The position numbers and the translations under genes are program-made. Below, one piece after another: positions 36,262 to 44,498 of a stretch of DNA of 61,611 bases; the stretch's first letter is position 1, and every line of letters begins with the position of its first letter. This stretch comes from Chitinophagaceae bacterium (GTDB taxonomy: Bacteria; Bacteroidota; Bacteroidia; Chitinophagales; Chitinophagaceae), in contig CAHJWK010000011.1 of the NCBI GenBank assembly GCA_903642275.1, positions 1-61,611 on the forward strand, read 5' to 3'. The notes beneath the pieces were generated by a model. That model was given only the letters and a program-made list of their open reading frames with translations, had not been told where the DNA came from and made no database searches.

Positions 36262-37589
36262 TATTGTACTGTTATTGTCTGTAATGCATCTGAACCAAGA
36301 GGATAACTTACAGGGTTTTCTATATCATCAACCTGAATACGTACAACATACTGCCCTGCTACAACTTTATTAATTGATATTGTAACTGTATCTGCAGGCT
36401 TGGCTAACGTATTTGTAGCAAGACCTGGCAGTGATGTTTGAAAAGAATATGCTGCAAAATTTCCATTTACATCTGCGGTTAAACCAGTAAGCAGCAAAGC
36501 AACTTTTTGTCCTGGTTTAACTTTAGGATTAATTGTTATTGTAACATTTGCTGAGCCGTTATTTGGCAGCGTAATTTTTGCAGGCGTAATTTTTTCAATT
36601 TTTGGTGAAAGAATAAACGTAGAAGGTTCTGATTCTGTTCCCAGATGTTTTGGTTGTGAAAGGGAATCATTTCCCATTGCAATGGGTTGTGTAACTTTTA
36701 TAATGTGTGTGCCTGACTGCAAGTTTAAATCATCAGTTAACTGAAAAGAAATTTGTGTATCTGTTATTACAAGATTACTTGTTTGCGTTACAGTTGTGTT
36801 ATTATCAATTATTACCTGTGTGTTATTATTATAAAAGTTTATTCCGGAGAGGATAACGAAATAAGTATTTAATATTTTTTGATTTTCTACAATTGGCTGC
36901 CCTGCTGCAGATTGAGAAAAAATTTGTTGGATTACAGGTTTTTTTAACGGCTGTACATACAGGTTTCTTGTTTGCACAGGCGGACCTGTTTTAATTGATT
37001 TATTACTTTCAATTAAAACTACCGTTATTTTATATGCAGCGGTGGGTCTGTACTTGGTTGCAAATGCTGCCCATAATTTTGAAATGTCCTCAATACTTAA
37101 TATTTCAGGAGTGATTGTAATCATTTCATACTGATCAGCCAAAGCAGAATCTGCAAGTGTTTTTAATTGAGGTGAACTACTAAGTTCTCCAATAAATTTA
37201 TTTATAAGCTTGCGGTCTAAAACAGGATTTTCGTGAAATACCTGCATGCCGTAACCTAATAATATATCAGTATGCAGTTCTGGCGAGCCATAAGCAGTTA
37301 ACAGATAATGCAGGTCAACTGCTAATGGAGGATTACCAGTCCTGTCGCCATTACCGTTGAATGAAGGTAAGCCAACGTTCTTCCATCCCTGGTTTGGAGT
37401 GGCTTGGTACATAAATAAGTTTAACTGGCTTGGTTCATTATCTGGTGAAGTATCAATTTTATCAGGAGATTTGGCTGTTACCGTAGTTCCTACACCTGTA
37501 ACATCTGAAGTGTTATAATCAATCAGGCTTTTGCTCAGCAAATCTCTTAAAACGTATGTAACCGAAGCAATGCGGAGAGCAGTATTCAT
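36261..37589 (-). CDS. DUF4255 tail terminator/cap protein with Ig-like tail (Pvc16-like)
   Basis: The first ~190 residues match DUF4255/Pvc16 N-terminal: VLRDLLSKSLIDYN, PSQLNLFMYQATPNQGWKNV, PPLAVDLHYLLTAYGSPELH, ILLGYGMQVFHENPVL. This domain caps the sheath-tube distal end. The remaining ~250 residues are beta-rich and look like two Ig/IPT-type domains (VILSGINFYNNNTQVIIDNN, KVALLLTGLTADVNGNF). Comparable C-terminal extensions occur in large DUF4255 proteins. It overlaps its neighbours by 4 and 1 bp. Confidence 0.9.
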   Translation of the reverse strand: MNTALRIASVTYVLRDLLSKSLIDYNTSDVTGVGTTVTAKSPDKIDTSPDNEPSQLNLFMYQATPNQGWKNVGLPSFNGNGDRTGNPPLAVDLHYLLTAYGSPELHTDILLGYGMQVFHENPVLDRKLINKFIGELSSSPQLKTLADSALADQYEMITITPEILSIEDISKLWAAFATKYRPTAAYKITVVLIESNKSIKTGPPVQTRNLYVQPLKKPVIQQIFSQSAAGQPIVENQKILNTYFVILSGINFYNNNTQVIIDNNTTVTQTSNLVITDTQISFQLTDDLNLQSGTHIIKVTQPIAMGNDSLSQPKHLGTESEPSTFILSPKIEKITPAKITLPNNGSANVTITINPKVKPGQKVALLLTGLTADVNGNFAAYSFQTSLPGLATNTLAKPADTVTISINKVVAGQYVVRIQVDDIENPVSYPLGSDALQTITVQ

Positions 37590-38347
37590 TGATTATTATC
37601 ACTACGTTTTTTTAAATAATCATCCAAAGACATGTTGGGCTTTTGGGTGGTATTATTGACTTTCTTTTCAGGTTGCGTTGACACTACTGCTCTTACATCA
37701 ATTCTTCCTATTGATATTTTTACAACAGGTGAATCATTTTGAGCTATATTTTTTTTAAGGTTAAAATTGCTCTCTGCTGGATATTTTTGCTGTTGTGTAT
37801 GAATAATTTTATAAGAAGATTTATTTACCTGATTTAATGTATCTTTTATTTCATTAAAGTAATCTTGATTATTTTCGACAAAAAGAGATTTGAATTCGTT
37901 AGTTTTTTTATCCTGGAGTTCTAAAGGTTCTTCTATGCTATTATTTGATTTATCAACATTATGATTTTGAATTTGAGAATTATTTATAATTGAATCATTG
38001 TTCTTTTGAACTATCTCTGTATCATCGTTGATTGCTAAATGCCCGTATACATTTCTGTTTATTGTTTTGTTTAATTTAGAAGAAATTTGTTTGAATTCAT
38101 CATTACCACTATCGATATCTGTAGTCAAATTATATGCATTATCGCTTTCATCTTTTTTAAAAGAACTTTCTTTTTTTGATTGTTTTTGATTGCCACCGAA
38201 TATTTGATTATTCTGTTCAAAAATCTTAATCTCATTGTTGCCAGAATTTTCCTCATTCATTTGTTCAAATCTTGCAACAGGGCGAGGAATAATATTATTC
38301 TCTGTACTGATATGACGTCTGATGATATTATCTGTAAATCTATTCAT
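37586..38347 (-). CDS. Asn/Lys/Asp-rich probably disordered eCIS operon protein
   Basis: The 253-aa product starts MNRFTDNIIRRHISTENNII and is dominated by Asn, Lys, Asp, Ser, Gln and Glu. Only two parts look ordered: the N-terminal ~25 residues, rich in Ile and Arg, and the C-terminal ~50, which contain VVKISIGRIDVRAVVSTQPE and DDYLKKR. The VKISIGRIDVRAV motif with a short C-terminal helix recurs in eCIS and phage-tail proteins of similar position in my recollection. No enzyme motif is present. It overlaps genes on both sides by 4 bp. Its position, between the Zn-ribbon protein and the cap gene, is often held by a short poorly conserved protein. Confidence 0.75.
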   Translation of the reverse strand: MNRFTDNIIRRHISTENNIIPRPVARFEQMNEENSGNNEIKIFEQNNQIFGGNQKQSKKESSFKKDESDNAYNLTTDIDSGNDEFKQISSKLNKTINRNVYGHLAINDDTEIVQKNNDSIINNSQIQNHNVDKSNNSIEEPLELQDKKTNEFKSLFVENNQDYFNEIKDTLNQVNKSSYKIIHTQQQKYPAESNFNLKKNIAQNDSPVVKISIGRIDVRAVVSTQPEKKVNNTTQKPNMSLDDYLKKRSDNNQ

Positions 38348-39084
38348 TTATGTATCATTTCAAGGTATAATCTTCTTCTATGCGCACTCATACCAAGAAT
38401 TTGTTTCTCTGACCAGCTAAAAGCTCTTGCGAGCCAATAAACTTCTTCAAGAATTTTTTTTACCCAGGTATTAATTTCTAACCATAAATAGGTTGCAATG
38501 TCAAAATACATTTCCCAGCAGTAGTTACAGTTTGGACAAATTAATTGCATGTTTATTTCTGCCTGCGGGTCTTCTTTACTCATACGGTCATTTAAAGCCT
38601 CCCAAACAAAATCAGGCAAATCATTTATACTGCAATCTTCATTATTTTTTTTTACTGAAAGAATGCATTCTGAAATAACCTTTCTATAGCTATTTTCATT
38701 TAGTTCTGCTGACATAACCTTCAACAGATCAAGAGAATTAAGAGACCTGAATTGTACTGTATATCCATTCTTTTTTAATTGAAAATCTTTTACAGATAAA
38801 TCCTGCGGGAATGATTGTAAATGCAATGCATCGGTATTGCTTTCCCATTCAATTGTTTCAGCACATTTCGGGCAATTAGCTTTATTTCTTAGTATGTTGC
38901 CAAATAACCATTCTCTTATTTGCAATAGCCTTACATCTCTATCACCAATACTTAATCGAGCTATTTCGGCAATATTTTCAGCAGAGCAAGCTTTAGCCAA
39001 AAGCCTTAGTGATTTTTCAAGTGTTGGCGTTCCCGCAGTTGTATCCCACAACTCAAGAATTTCATCTGCCGTAAGCAGCTTCAA
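38344..39084 (-). CDS. Zn-ribbon phage baseplate protein (T4 gp26-like)
   Basis: The 246-aa product has two Cys pairs, C71-x2-C74 (NCPKCAETIEWE) and C183-x2-C186 (CPNCNYCW), that probably bind one zinc. It also has helical N- and C-terminal regions (LLTADEILELWDTTAGTPTL, VYWLARAFSWSEKQILGMSA). This fits the T4 gp26-like/'phage baseplate protein' family present in subtype II eCIS, where the gene follows the tube gene. In T4, gp26 belongs to the hub. It starts 12 bp after the tube gene. Confidence 0.75.
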   Translation of the reverse strand: MKLLTADEILELWDTTAGTPTLEKSLRLLAKACSAENIAEIARLSIGDRDVRLLQIREWLFGNILRNKANCPKCAETIEWESNTDALHLQSFPQDLSVKDFQLKKNGYTVQFRSLNSLDLLKVMSAELNENSYRKVISECILSVKKNNEDCSINDLPDFVWEALNDRMSKEDPQAEINMQLICPNCNYCWEMYFDIATYLWLEINTWVKKILEEVYWLARAFSWSEKQILGMSAHRRRLYLEMIHK

Positions 39085-39096
39085 AATACTTCTATC

Positions 39097-39624
39097 TTAG
39101 GGTTCAGTAAAAGAAGGTTCAGAAGGTTCGGTAACAGAATAATCTCTTTCCCAGCCTTCGTTTTCTAATTTAATATGCTGTATAGCTACCGCATTTGCAT
39201 TTGCATCCAAATCAGGCAATGATTGAAATTCAGAAACCCAGCAACGATAAACATTATAAGCAATTGCAACTTGCCCGGCTTCATTTAGTAATACAATCCT
39301 GATTTCTTTTCGAAAATCTTTTAAAGAAACTTCTGCTCCAAGACCAGAACCAAAATTCCATATCTTATTGGCCCACTGTTCAAAATCAACATCATGTGTT
39401 ACGCCACGCTCAAGTGTTATTGCTTCAAATTCTGTTCTGCCAGGTGATTTTCGACTACTGCTTGGATCTCCGCCATCTCTGTGTTTAACAACTTCAGTTG
39501 TTTTTTTGAGCATGCTTACTTTACTTACACCTGCTACCGGCGTAGTACTGCCCACCCAAAAAACTTGGAATTTAAAATTTTTATACGGGTCGAACCGCTG
39601 AGCGTTAACTGTAAATTGTGCCAT
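39097..39624 (-). CDS. Inner tube protein (gp19/Hcp-like)
   Basis: This 175-aa protein has the gp19-type tube signature: RFDPYKNFKFQVFW, TPVAGVSKVSMLKKTTEVVK, HRDGGDPSSSRKSPGRTEFE, AITLERGVTHDVDFEQWANK. It assembles as stacked hexamers inside the sheath. It is the only stand-alone tube gene in the locus, whereas Afp and PVC have several (Afp1, Afp5). The Pro/Ser/Glu-rich C-terminus (TEPSEPSFTEP) is a short acidic tail. It lies 18 bp after the sheath gene. Confidence 0.93.
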   Translation of the reverse strand: MAQFTVNAQRFDPYKNFKFQVFWVGSTTPVAGVSKVSMLKKTTEVVKHRDGGDPSSSRKSPGRTEFEAITLERGVTHDVDFEQWANKIWNFGSGLGAEVSLKDFRKEIRIVLLNEAGQVAIAYNVYRCWVSEFQSLPDLDANANAVAIQHIKLENEGWERDYSVTEPSEPSFTEP

Positions 39625-39642
39625 ATTTAAAAGTTTAAATTT

Positions 39643-41298
39643 TTATGTATCAATTTGACCGGCTAATTGCTGAATTTGTATCATTACAAACTCTGCAGGT
39701 TTTAAAGGGGCAAAACCAACCAATATATTAACTATGCCTGAATTAATATCATTTTGGGTAGTTGTCTCGCTATCGCATTTTACCAGATATGCATCTTTTG
39801 GAGTTTTTCCTTGGAATGCTCCCTTTCTAAAAAGGTCGTGCATAAAAGCACCTACATTAAGGCGAATTTGAGCCCATAAAGGTTCATCATTCGGTTCAAA
39901 CACTACCCATTTGGTTCCACGATATAAACTTTCTTCTATAAATAAAGCTGTTCGGCGAACGGGAATATATTTCCAATCCGATGCTAATTGATCGGCTCCA
40001 TCAACAGTTCTTGCTCCCCAAATTATATTGCCGTATATTGGAAATGACCTTAGGCAGTTGACTCCTATTTGATTTAATGCTCCATTTTCATTATCGGTTA
40101 ATGGCACAGTAAATTCAGTTACACCATTTAATCCTGCCTCAATACCGGCAGGTGCCTTCCAAACACCTCTGTTTGCGTCGGTTCGTGCAAATGCACCTGC
40201 AATCATTCCGCAGGGAACAAATTCTTCAATTTCGTTCTTTATACAAATATTTGGCTGTTTAATACGTGGGAAAAATATTGCTGCGTAATCTCTGTATGTA
40301 CTAATCCCCGGGTATGCAGTATTATAAAAATCGTCATGAGCCTTGTCCTTATTTTCCCAGGAACTATGCGGATCAATAATCATGATTGCCCTGCGTGCCT
40401 GACAATAAGAAACGGCGGTTGTAATTAAATCAGTGGAAACATCAACAGGCCTGTCATTCGCATCGCCCAGGTAAGGCGGAATACACAGTATATTGAAAAG
40501 GTCTGCTTGCTCAAGCGCATAAATACCTTTTTTTTCTGACTGCATATCTATGCCACCCTGACCCTGGAATAATTCTATATCACTAATGTTTATTCCATCC
40601 CCGCCTCCTGACATAACCTCTACTGGTAAAGGAGGGCTAAATGGTGGTGGCTTTGTTGGGGGACTTAAAGGTGCGTTATCCGGGCTGATTTGATTTGTTA
40701 TCAAAGGCCTGAGCTGAGGCATTTTATTATTCTTTACTCTTATGAGATTTGAATTTTGCTCAAGCACTCTTGGTAGATAACCAGTTTTACTTTTATCATT
40801 TGATACATTAAAAAATTTTTCTGTACTTTTTGAGGTATTGTTTACCACTTCGGAAACGGTGATGTTAAAAAGATTAAAATCACTTTTATCTTTTGTTTCA
40901 TAATCTATAGCAATTTCTAATTTATTTCCCCAATCACCGGGGCTTGCGGCAATTAATTGAAGTTCGTCTGCAGCACTAATTTTGTTAGTTGGAATACTGA
41001 TTTCAGCAAATCCATCAGTTTTAGCAGGGTCGGCTTTAAACACACGAATAATTACAGCCTGACTTCCTCCATTAAGAAAAAAATCTCTTACTGCAAAACT
41101 CATTGTGCTTAAATTCCATAACCCTCCAAAAATTCGTTCATAATCTCCAAAATTATAAATGGTAACAGGTTTATCAGTCGGGCCTCTCTGAGCCCTTCCT
41201 ATAAACGCAGTAACAGAAGTGGCTACACCGGTGATAGTGTGAACACCACTAGACACTTCTTCAACATAGACACCCGGATAAGTTGGTTGTATTGGCAT
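39643..41298 (-). CDS. Contractile sheath protein
   Basis: The 551-aa protein starts MPIQPTYPGVYVEEVSSGVH, the universal tail-sheath N-terminus, followed by TGVATSVTAFIGRAQRGPTD. The C-terminal domain includes GARTVDGADQLASDWKYIPV, RRTALFIEESLYRGTKWVVF and NVGAFMHDLFRKGAFQGKTP, also diagnostic. It forms the outer sheath whose contraction drives the tube. A variable surface domain occupies roughly residues 110-290, with a Pro-rich stretch (PPTKPPPFSPPLPVE). It is the only sheath gene, and the first structural gene of the operon. Confidence 0.96.
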   Translation of the reverse strand: MPIQPTYPGVYVEEVSSGVHTITGVATSVTAFIGRAQRGPTDKPVTIYNFGDYERIFGGLWNLSTMSFAVRDFFLNGGSQAVIIRVFKADPAKTDGFAEISIPTNKISAADELQLIAASPGDWGNKLEIAIDYETKDKSDFNLFNITVSEVVNNTSKSTEKFFNVSNDKSKTGYLPRVLEQNSNLIRVKNNKMPQLRPLITNQISPDNAPLSPPTKPPPFSPPLPVEVMSGGGDGINISDIELFQGQGGIDMQSEKKGIYALEQADLFNILCIPPYLGDANDRPVDVSTDLITTAVSYCQARRAIMIIDPHSSWENKDKAHDDFYNTAYPGISTYRDYAAIFFPRIKQPNICIKNEIEEFVPCGMIAGAFARTDANRGVWKAPAGIEAGLNGVTEFTVPLTDNENGALNQIGVNCLRSFPIYGNIIWGARTVDGADQLASDWKYIPVRRTALFIEESLYRGTKWVVFEPNDEPLWAQIRLNVGAFMHDLFRKGAFQGKTPKDAYLVKCDSETTTQNDINSGIVNILVGFAPLKPAEFVMIQIQQLAGQIDT

Positions 41299-41351
41299 AA
41301 ATTATAAAATTTAAAGTAATAGAATAATCTAATAATTAATTTTAAACAGCA

Positions 41352-41894
41352 TTAAGGCTCAACTAAAATTAAAGTCTCATTTGAAGTCCGTGGTATTAAA
41401 CAGTTTGACGGTAAATCAACCAACACATTTCTCCTGAGAATTTCTACCCGTACTAAAATCTTTGCCCTTCCTCTATACTGTACTACTTCGCACATATTTC
41501 CCCTGAAAGGGCCAGATTGTATATTAAGCATAGTGCCTGTTTTGAGTTGTTCTGAAGTTACCAGCATATTATCGGCTATACTAATAACCGAATTTTTAAG
41601 CCTGTCTATAATGTATTGATTTATTTTGGCTATCTGATTACAGTTTTTGACATAATTCAAAACACCTGGAATCGAAAGGCTTTCAAAATAACTTTTAGGA
41701 TTATCAAGCTTTGTAAATAGGTAAGACGGAAAAAGAGGAATACTTATAATTTTTTTTCTTTCATTATATTCTTTAAATGTTTTTATTAACGGAAGAAAAC
41801 ATTCAATATTAAAATATTTTAATCGCTCGGCAATTTTCTTTTCATGCTTTGGCTTGGTGTACATAACATACCAACCATCTTTCATAGCATTCAT
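41352..41894 (-). CDS. UpxY/RfaH-like transcription antiterminator
   Basis: This 180-aa NusG paralogue has the NGN domain at ~4-105 (DGWYVMYTKPKHEKKIAERL, FLPLIKTFKEYN, PLFPSYLFTKL, GVLNYVKNC) and a C-terminal KOW domain (GTMLNIQSGPFRGNMCEVVQ, KILVRVEILRRNVLVDLP). UpxY proteins are the Bacteroidota specialised NusGs that allow RNA polymerase to read through long capsular polysaccharide operons. Here the gene is first in a ~29-kb eCIS operon, 53 bp before the sheath gene. ATG 41885 (MKDGWYVMYT) is a possible alternative start. Confidence 0.9.
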   Translation of the reverse strand: MNAMKDGWYVMYTKPKHEKKIAERLKYFNIECFLPLIKTFKEYNERKKIISIPLFPSYLFTKLDNPKSYFESLSIPGVLNYVKNCNQIAKINQYIIDRLKNSVISIADNMLVTSEQLKTGTMLNIQSGPFRGNMCEVVQYRGRAKILVRVEILRRNVLVDLPSNCLIPRTSNETLILVEP

Positions 41895-42256
41895 AAGGTG
41901 TTAGTTATTTCCAGATGATTATCAGTGAAAAGAAGATATCTGAAAAAGCTATCGCTACTGCAAGGTGCTTGCAACTGGATTAATAATCCCCTGGAGACTT
42001 TTTTGAATACGAATAATGTTGTAAATAAAAGTATTTCGTGATTGAAATTATACACTTAAAAGTTAAAAAAAAAATTTTTTAACTTAGGTTGGTTTATTAC
42101 GCAATCTTTTTATTAGACTTCAGCAGTTATTTATTTGAATATAATTATTTTTACTTCATCTTATTTTTCAATACGATGCGATAAACAATGTGAGATAGCT
42201 CTTTAAAATTTCTATCAATTTGATTTTGTTTTGTTTTTAAGTTTTTTAGAAAGTTT
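41895..42256 (-). promoter_or_regulatory. Promoter and leader region of the eCIS operon
   Basis: These 362 bp between attR and the antiterminator gene must hold the operon promoter. No perfect TAnnTTTG box is seen on the minus strand. TACTTTTA at 42026-42033 is one mismatch away. Two hairpins stand out: TGCAAG-GTG-CTTGCA at 41959-41973, 65 bp before the start codon, and an A/T-rich inverted repeat with arms AAGTTAAAAAA and TTTTTTAACTT at 42059-42084. The first is a candidate recruitment hairpin for the antiterminator (inference). Confidence 0.4.
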
Positions 42257-42269
42257 TGTCCTCCCGACA
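42257..42269 (+). repeat. attR: 13-bp copy of the tRNA-Pro 3' end
   Basis: TGTCCTCCCGACA is identical to 5096-5108 and in the same orientation. No tRNA surrounds it, which is the expected state of the distal attachment site of an element integrated at the 3' end of tRNA-Pro. The distance between the copies is 37,161 bp. Confidence 0.75.
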
Positions 42270-42446
42270 TAGTTTGTCCAAGTCCGTAATGTCTCCATCG
42301 CGGGCTATATTATCCTTTACATCAAGGTTACTTACTTTCTTTATTCATGTTATATTTTTTACGATTTTTTGTTTTAGTCTTTGATAATTTTAGATAACTG
42401 ATTCATTCTATCTTCCGCTATAATTTAAATAAGGCAGGATTGTATT
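42270..42446. other. AT-rich region without a gene
   Basis: Nothing coding is seen between attR and the glycosyltransferase remnant. It is probably eroded chromosomal or former element DNA. Confidence 0.5.
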
Positions 42447-42795
42447 TCAATTATGCACAAATAAAGTTCCTTTTGCTTTTATCCATTTGTCTGCTCCATA
42501 TTTTTTAATTAATCATTAAAATATATCCAATCACTTGACTGTTCCTAACTTCCCCATTTAATACTACAGGCCATATCTTTTTAATTATAACGCCGCCCGA
42601 ATGAATATGTCTGCGTTCAAGCCAGCATACGTGTGTGTCCAAATTTTAATAAAAATGAACCATATCCGAACAATAACAGGTTACTTATTAGCATCACACT
42701 TAAATCCCTTCCATTGCAGCAACTCCAAAGCCGGGTTCATCAAGCTTGTTAATAAATACTGAAATAATCCTTGCATATAGGCCTAATATAATTGT
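42447..42795 (-). pseudogene. Glycosyltransferase remnant related to the 13586-14836 gene
   Basis: On the minus strand, with frame changes, pieces such as CSDMVHFY, HIHSGGVIIKKDMAC-like, SDWIYFND, KKYGADKWIKAKGTLFVHN and a terminal stop at 42447 align with the C-terminal ~110 residues of the island glycosyltransferase (CSDMVHSYLKW, DCGGVMVKKDMACTV, KYGVDKWVKINGALFVHN). Upstream, after a deletion, bases near 42720-42790 resemble the NKLEEPNIGVSALE region of the same protein. It cannot be expressed as a protein. It lies just outside attR. Confidence 0.7.
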
Positions 42796-42918
42796 GTTCG
42801 CTTCATCACTTTTTATCTCTTTAACAGTATAAACTTTTTTTCAAAATTATTAAGTTGATTGTTTCATTACCGGCATTATAAAATTGTCTTACTTTGTTAT
42901 TCAATCAAAAAATATATT

Positions 42919-44259
42919 ATGAAAAAATCATTACTTTTTAGCCTTGTTACTTTAATAGTTTTAAAATCAGCAGCACAAGAGCCAACGCTTAGTGCAGCTA
43001 ACAGTACGCCAACACTGGGTGAGGTTTTTCAAGACCAGTATGCGAAGACAACAAGCTTTGATACTCTGAATGGCGGCGCTAATCAAACCTGGGATTACAG
43101 CAATTTATCTGACAGTAATGCATCTGTAGGCTTACAGGTTGTAACACCTTCCTCAACCCCTTATTCAGACAGTTTTCCTGCAAGTAACCTATCAATAAAA
43201 ACAATTAATGATTCTGCTTACATTTATTTTAATTCACAAACAGCCGAATTGGGCGAGTTAGGTGTTGTAGCACCAAACGCAGGCAGTATAAAATATACCA
43301 AGCCAAAAGTCTATTTATCTTATCCTTTTTCTTATGGTAGTTTTTTTACTGATTCAGTTGTTGAAGAATCTGACACATATAATGTTGCATTGCGTGGAAA
43401 AGATAGCCTGAACGGCGAGGGATATGGAACACTTGAAATTCCCGGTCACTCATATAGTAATGTTTTACGTATTAAATATATTGAGAACGTTACCGGCACA
43501 AAAGATTCTGTTATTACTATCAGCGGCTTTCCATTCCCGGTAACTGCTGTAATAACCATTAATTTAAGAACAGTTAGCTATTTATATTTTACACCTGATA
43601 CACATGCTCCTTTGTTAGCAAATGAAGAAACTCAGGCAACAGTATCAGCAACTGCATTTGGTATCCCCGTGTTTGATACTTCAACATTAACTACAGATGT
43701 TTATTACTTAAAAACGATTCTATTACCACTTACATTTACTTCATTTAAAGCTCAACTGAATGGCAAAGAAGTTTCATTGCAATGGCAAACGGCGCAAGAA
43801 GTAAATACAAATAATTTTAGCGTTCAGCGTGGATTAAATGGTAAAGATTTTTCAGATATTGCTGCAATTAAAGCAACCGGTAATTCATTAGGCGCACATT
43901 ATAGTTATGCAGACCAGAGTTTTGTAAAAACAGAAGTACCACCGGCTGTTTATTATCGTATAAAAGAAACTGATAAAAACGGTAAAGCGTTTTATTCATC
44001 CATTGCAAACATCCATGGCAATGCAAGCAGTATAAGTATATATCCAAATCCGGTTAAGAGTTATATTAATTTCAATGCAAAAGATGTTTCTGTTGCAGAT
44101 GCTATAATAATTTTTGATGCGAAAGGACGTACCATACAGCAATGGCAAAATCATTCTTTAGACAAGGCTATTGATATCGCCAGCTTTGCCAAAGGCACAT
44201 ATTTTATGCAGATAAAAATCAAAGACAAAACAATTAATACAAAGCTCATTAAAGAGTAA
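42919..44259 (+). CDS. Secreted protein with T9SS type A sorting domain
   Basis: The start at ATG 42919 gives MKKSLLFSLVTLIVLKSAAQ, a signal peptide cleaved near AAQ-EP. An upstream ATG at 42859 would bury it and is rejected. The product is 446 aa. The middle is beta-rich with a PCMD/beta-sandwich feel (GANQTWDYSNLSDSNASVGL). Then comes the conserved Bacteroidota segment LPLTFTSFKAQLNGKEVSLQ (with WQTAQEVNTNNFSVQRG), and finally a type IX secretion C-terminal domain (SISIYPNPVKSYINF, KGTYFMQIKIKDKTINTKLI). It is exported through the Por system and probably surface-attached. Function is unknown. Confidence 0.85.
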   Translation: MKKSLLFSLVTLIVLKSAAQEPTLSAANSTPTLGEVFQDQYAKTTSFDTLNGGANQTWDYSNLSDSNASVGLQVVTPSSTPYSDSFPASNLSIKTINDSAYIYFNSQTAELGELGVVAPNAGSIKYTKPKVYLSYPFSYGSFFTDSVVEESDTYNVALRGKDSLNGEGYGTLEIPGHSYSNVLRIKYIENVTGTKDSVITISGFPFPVTAVITINLRTVSYLYFTPDTHAPLLANEETQATVSATAFGIPVFDTSTLTTDVYYLKTILLPLTFTSFKAQLNGKEVSLQWQTAQEVNTNNFSVQRGLNGKDFSDIAAIKATGNSLGAHYSYADQSFVKTEVPPAVYYRIKETDKNGKAFYSSIANIHGNASSISIYPNPVKSYINFNAKDVSVADAIIIFDAKGRTIQQWQNHSLDKAIDIASFAKGTYFMQIKIKDKTINTKLIKE

Positions 44260-44277
44260 TATTATAAACTTTAATAA

Positions 44278-44312
44278 AAGGTTGTCTTATAAATTAGAGA
44301 CAGCCTTTTTTA
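44278..44312 (+). terminator. Terminator after the T9SS protein gene
   Basis: AAGGTTGTCT (44278-44287) pairs with AGACAGCCTT (44298-44307) with one G-T pair, and a T tract follows. Confidence 0.75.
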
Positions 44313-44498
44313 TTTTAAAATGCCTGAAAAATAATTTTACAAATACTCAATCTATTTTAAGATTTACTATATTCTTATTAACACATAATTTAAGTGTTTA
44401 CATAAAATATTTTTTTGAAAAAATATAAGAATTAAAAGTTTTTCAGATAAATTTTTACAATTAATTTATTTTAATATTTTGCGTTCAAACAAACTATT

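Noticed and set aside
12850-41894. Prophage
   Set aside because: Tail-like genes only. No capsid, portal, terminase, holin or lysin. The AAA+ ATPase, DUF4157 and DUF4255 genes point to an eCIS.
12850-41894. Type VI secretion system or R-type pyocin
   Set aside because: No TssJLM membrane complex or ClpV for T6SS, and no lysis genes for a pyocin.
42859-42918. Upstream start of the T9SS protein
   Set aside because: It would place 20 residues before a clear signal peptide that starts at ATG 42919.
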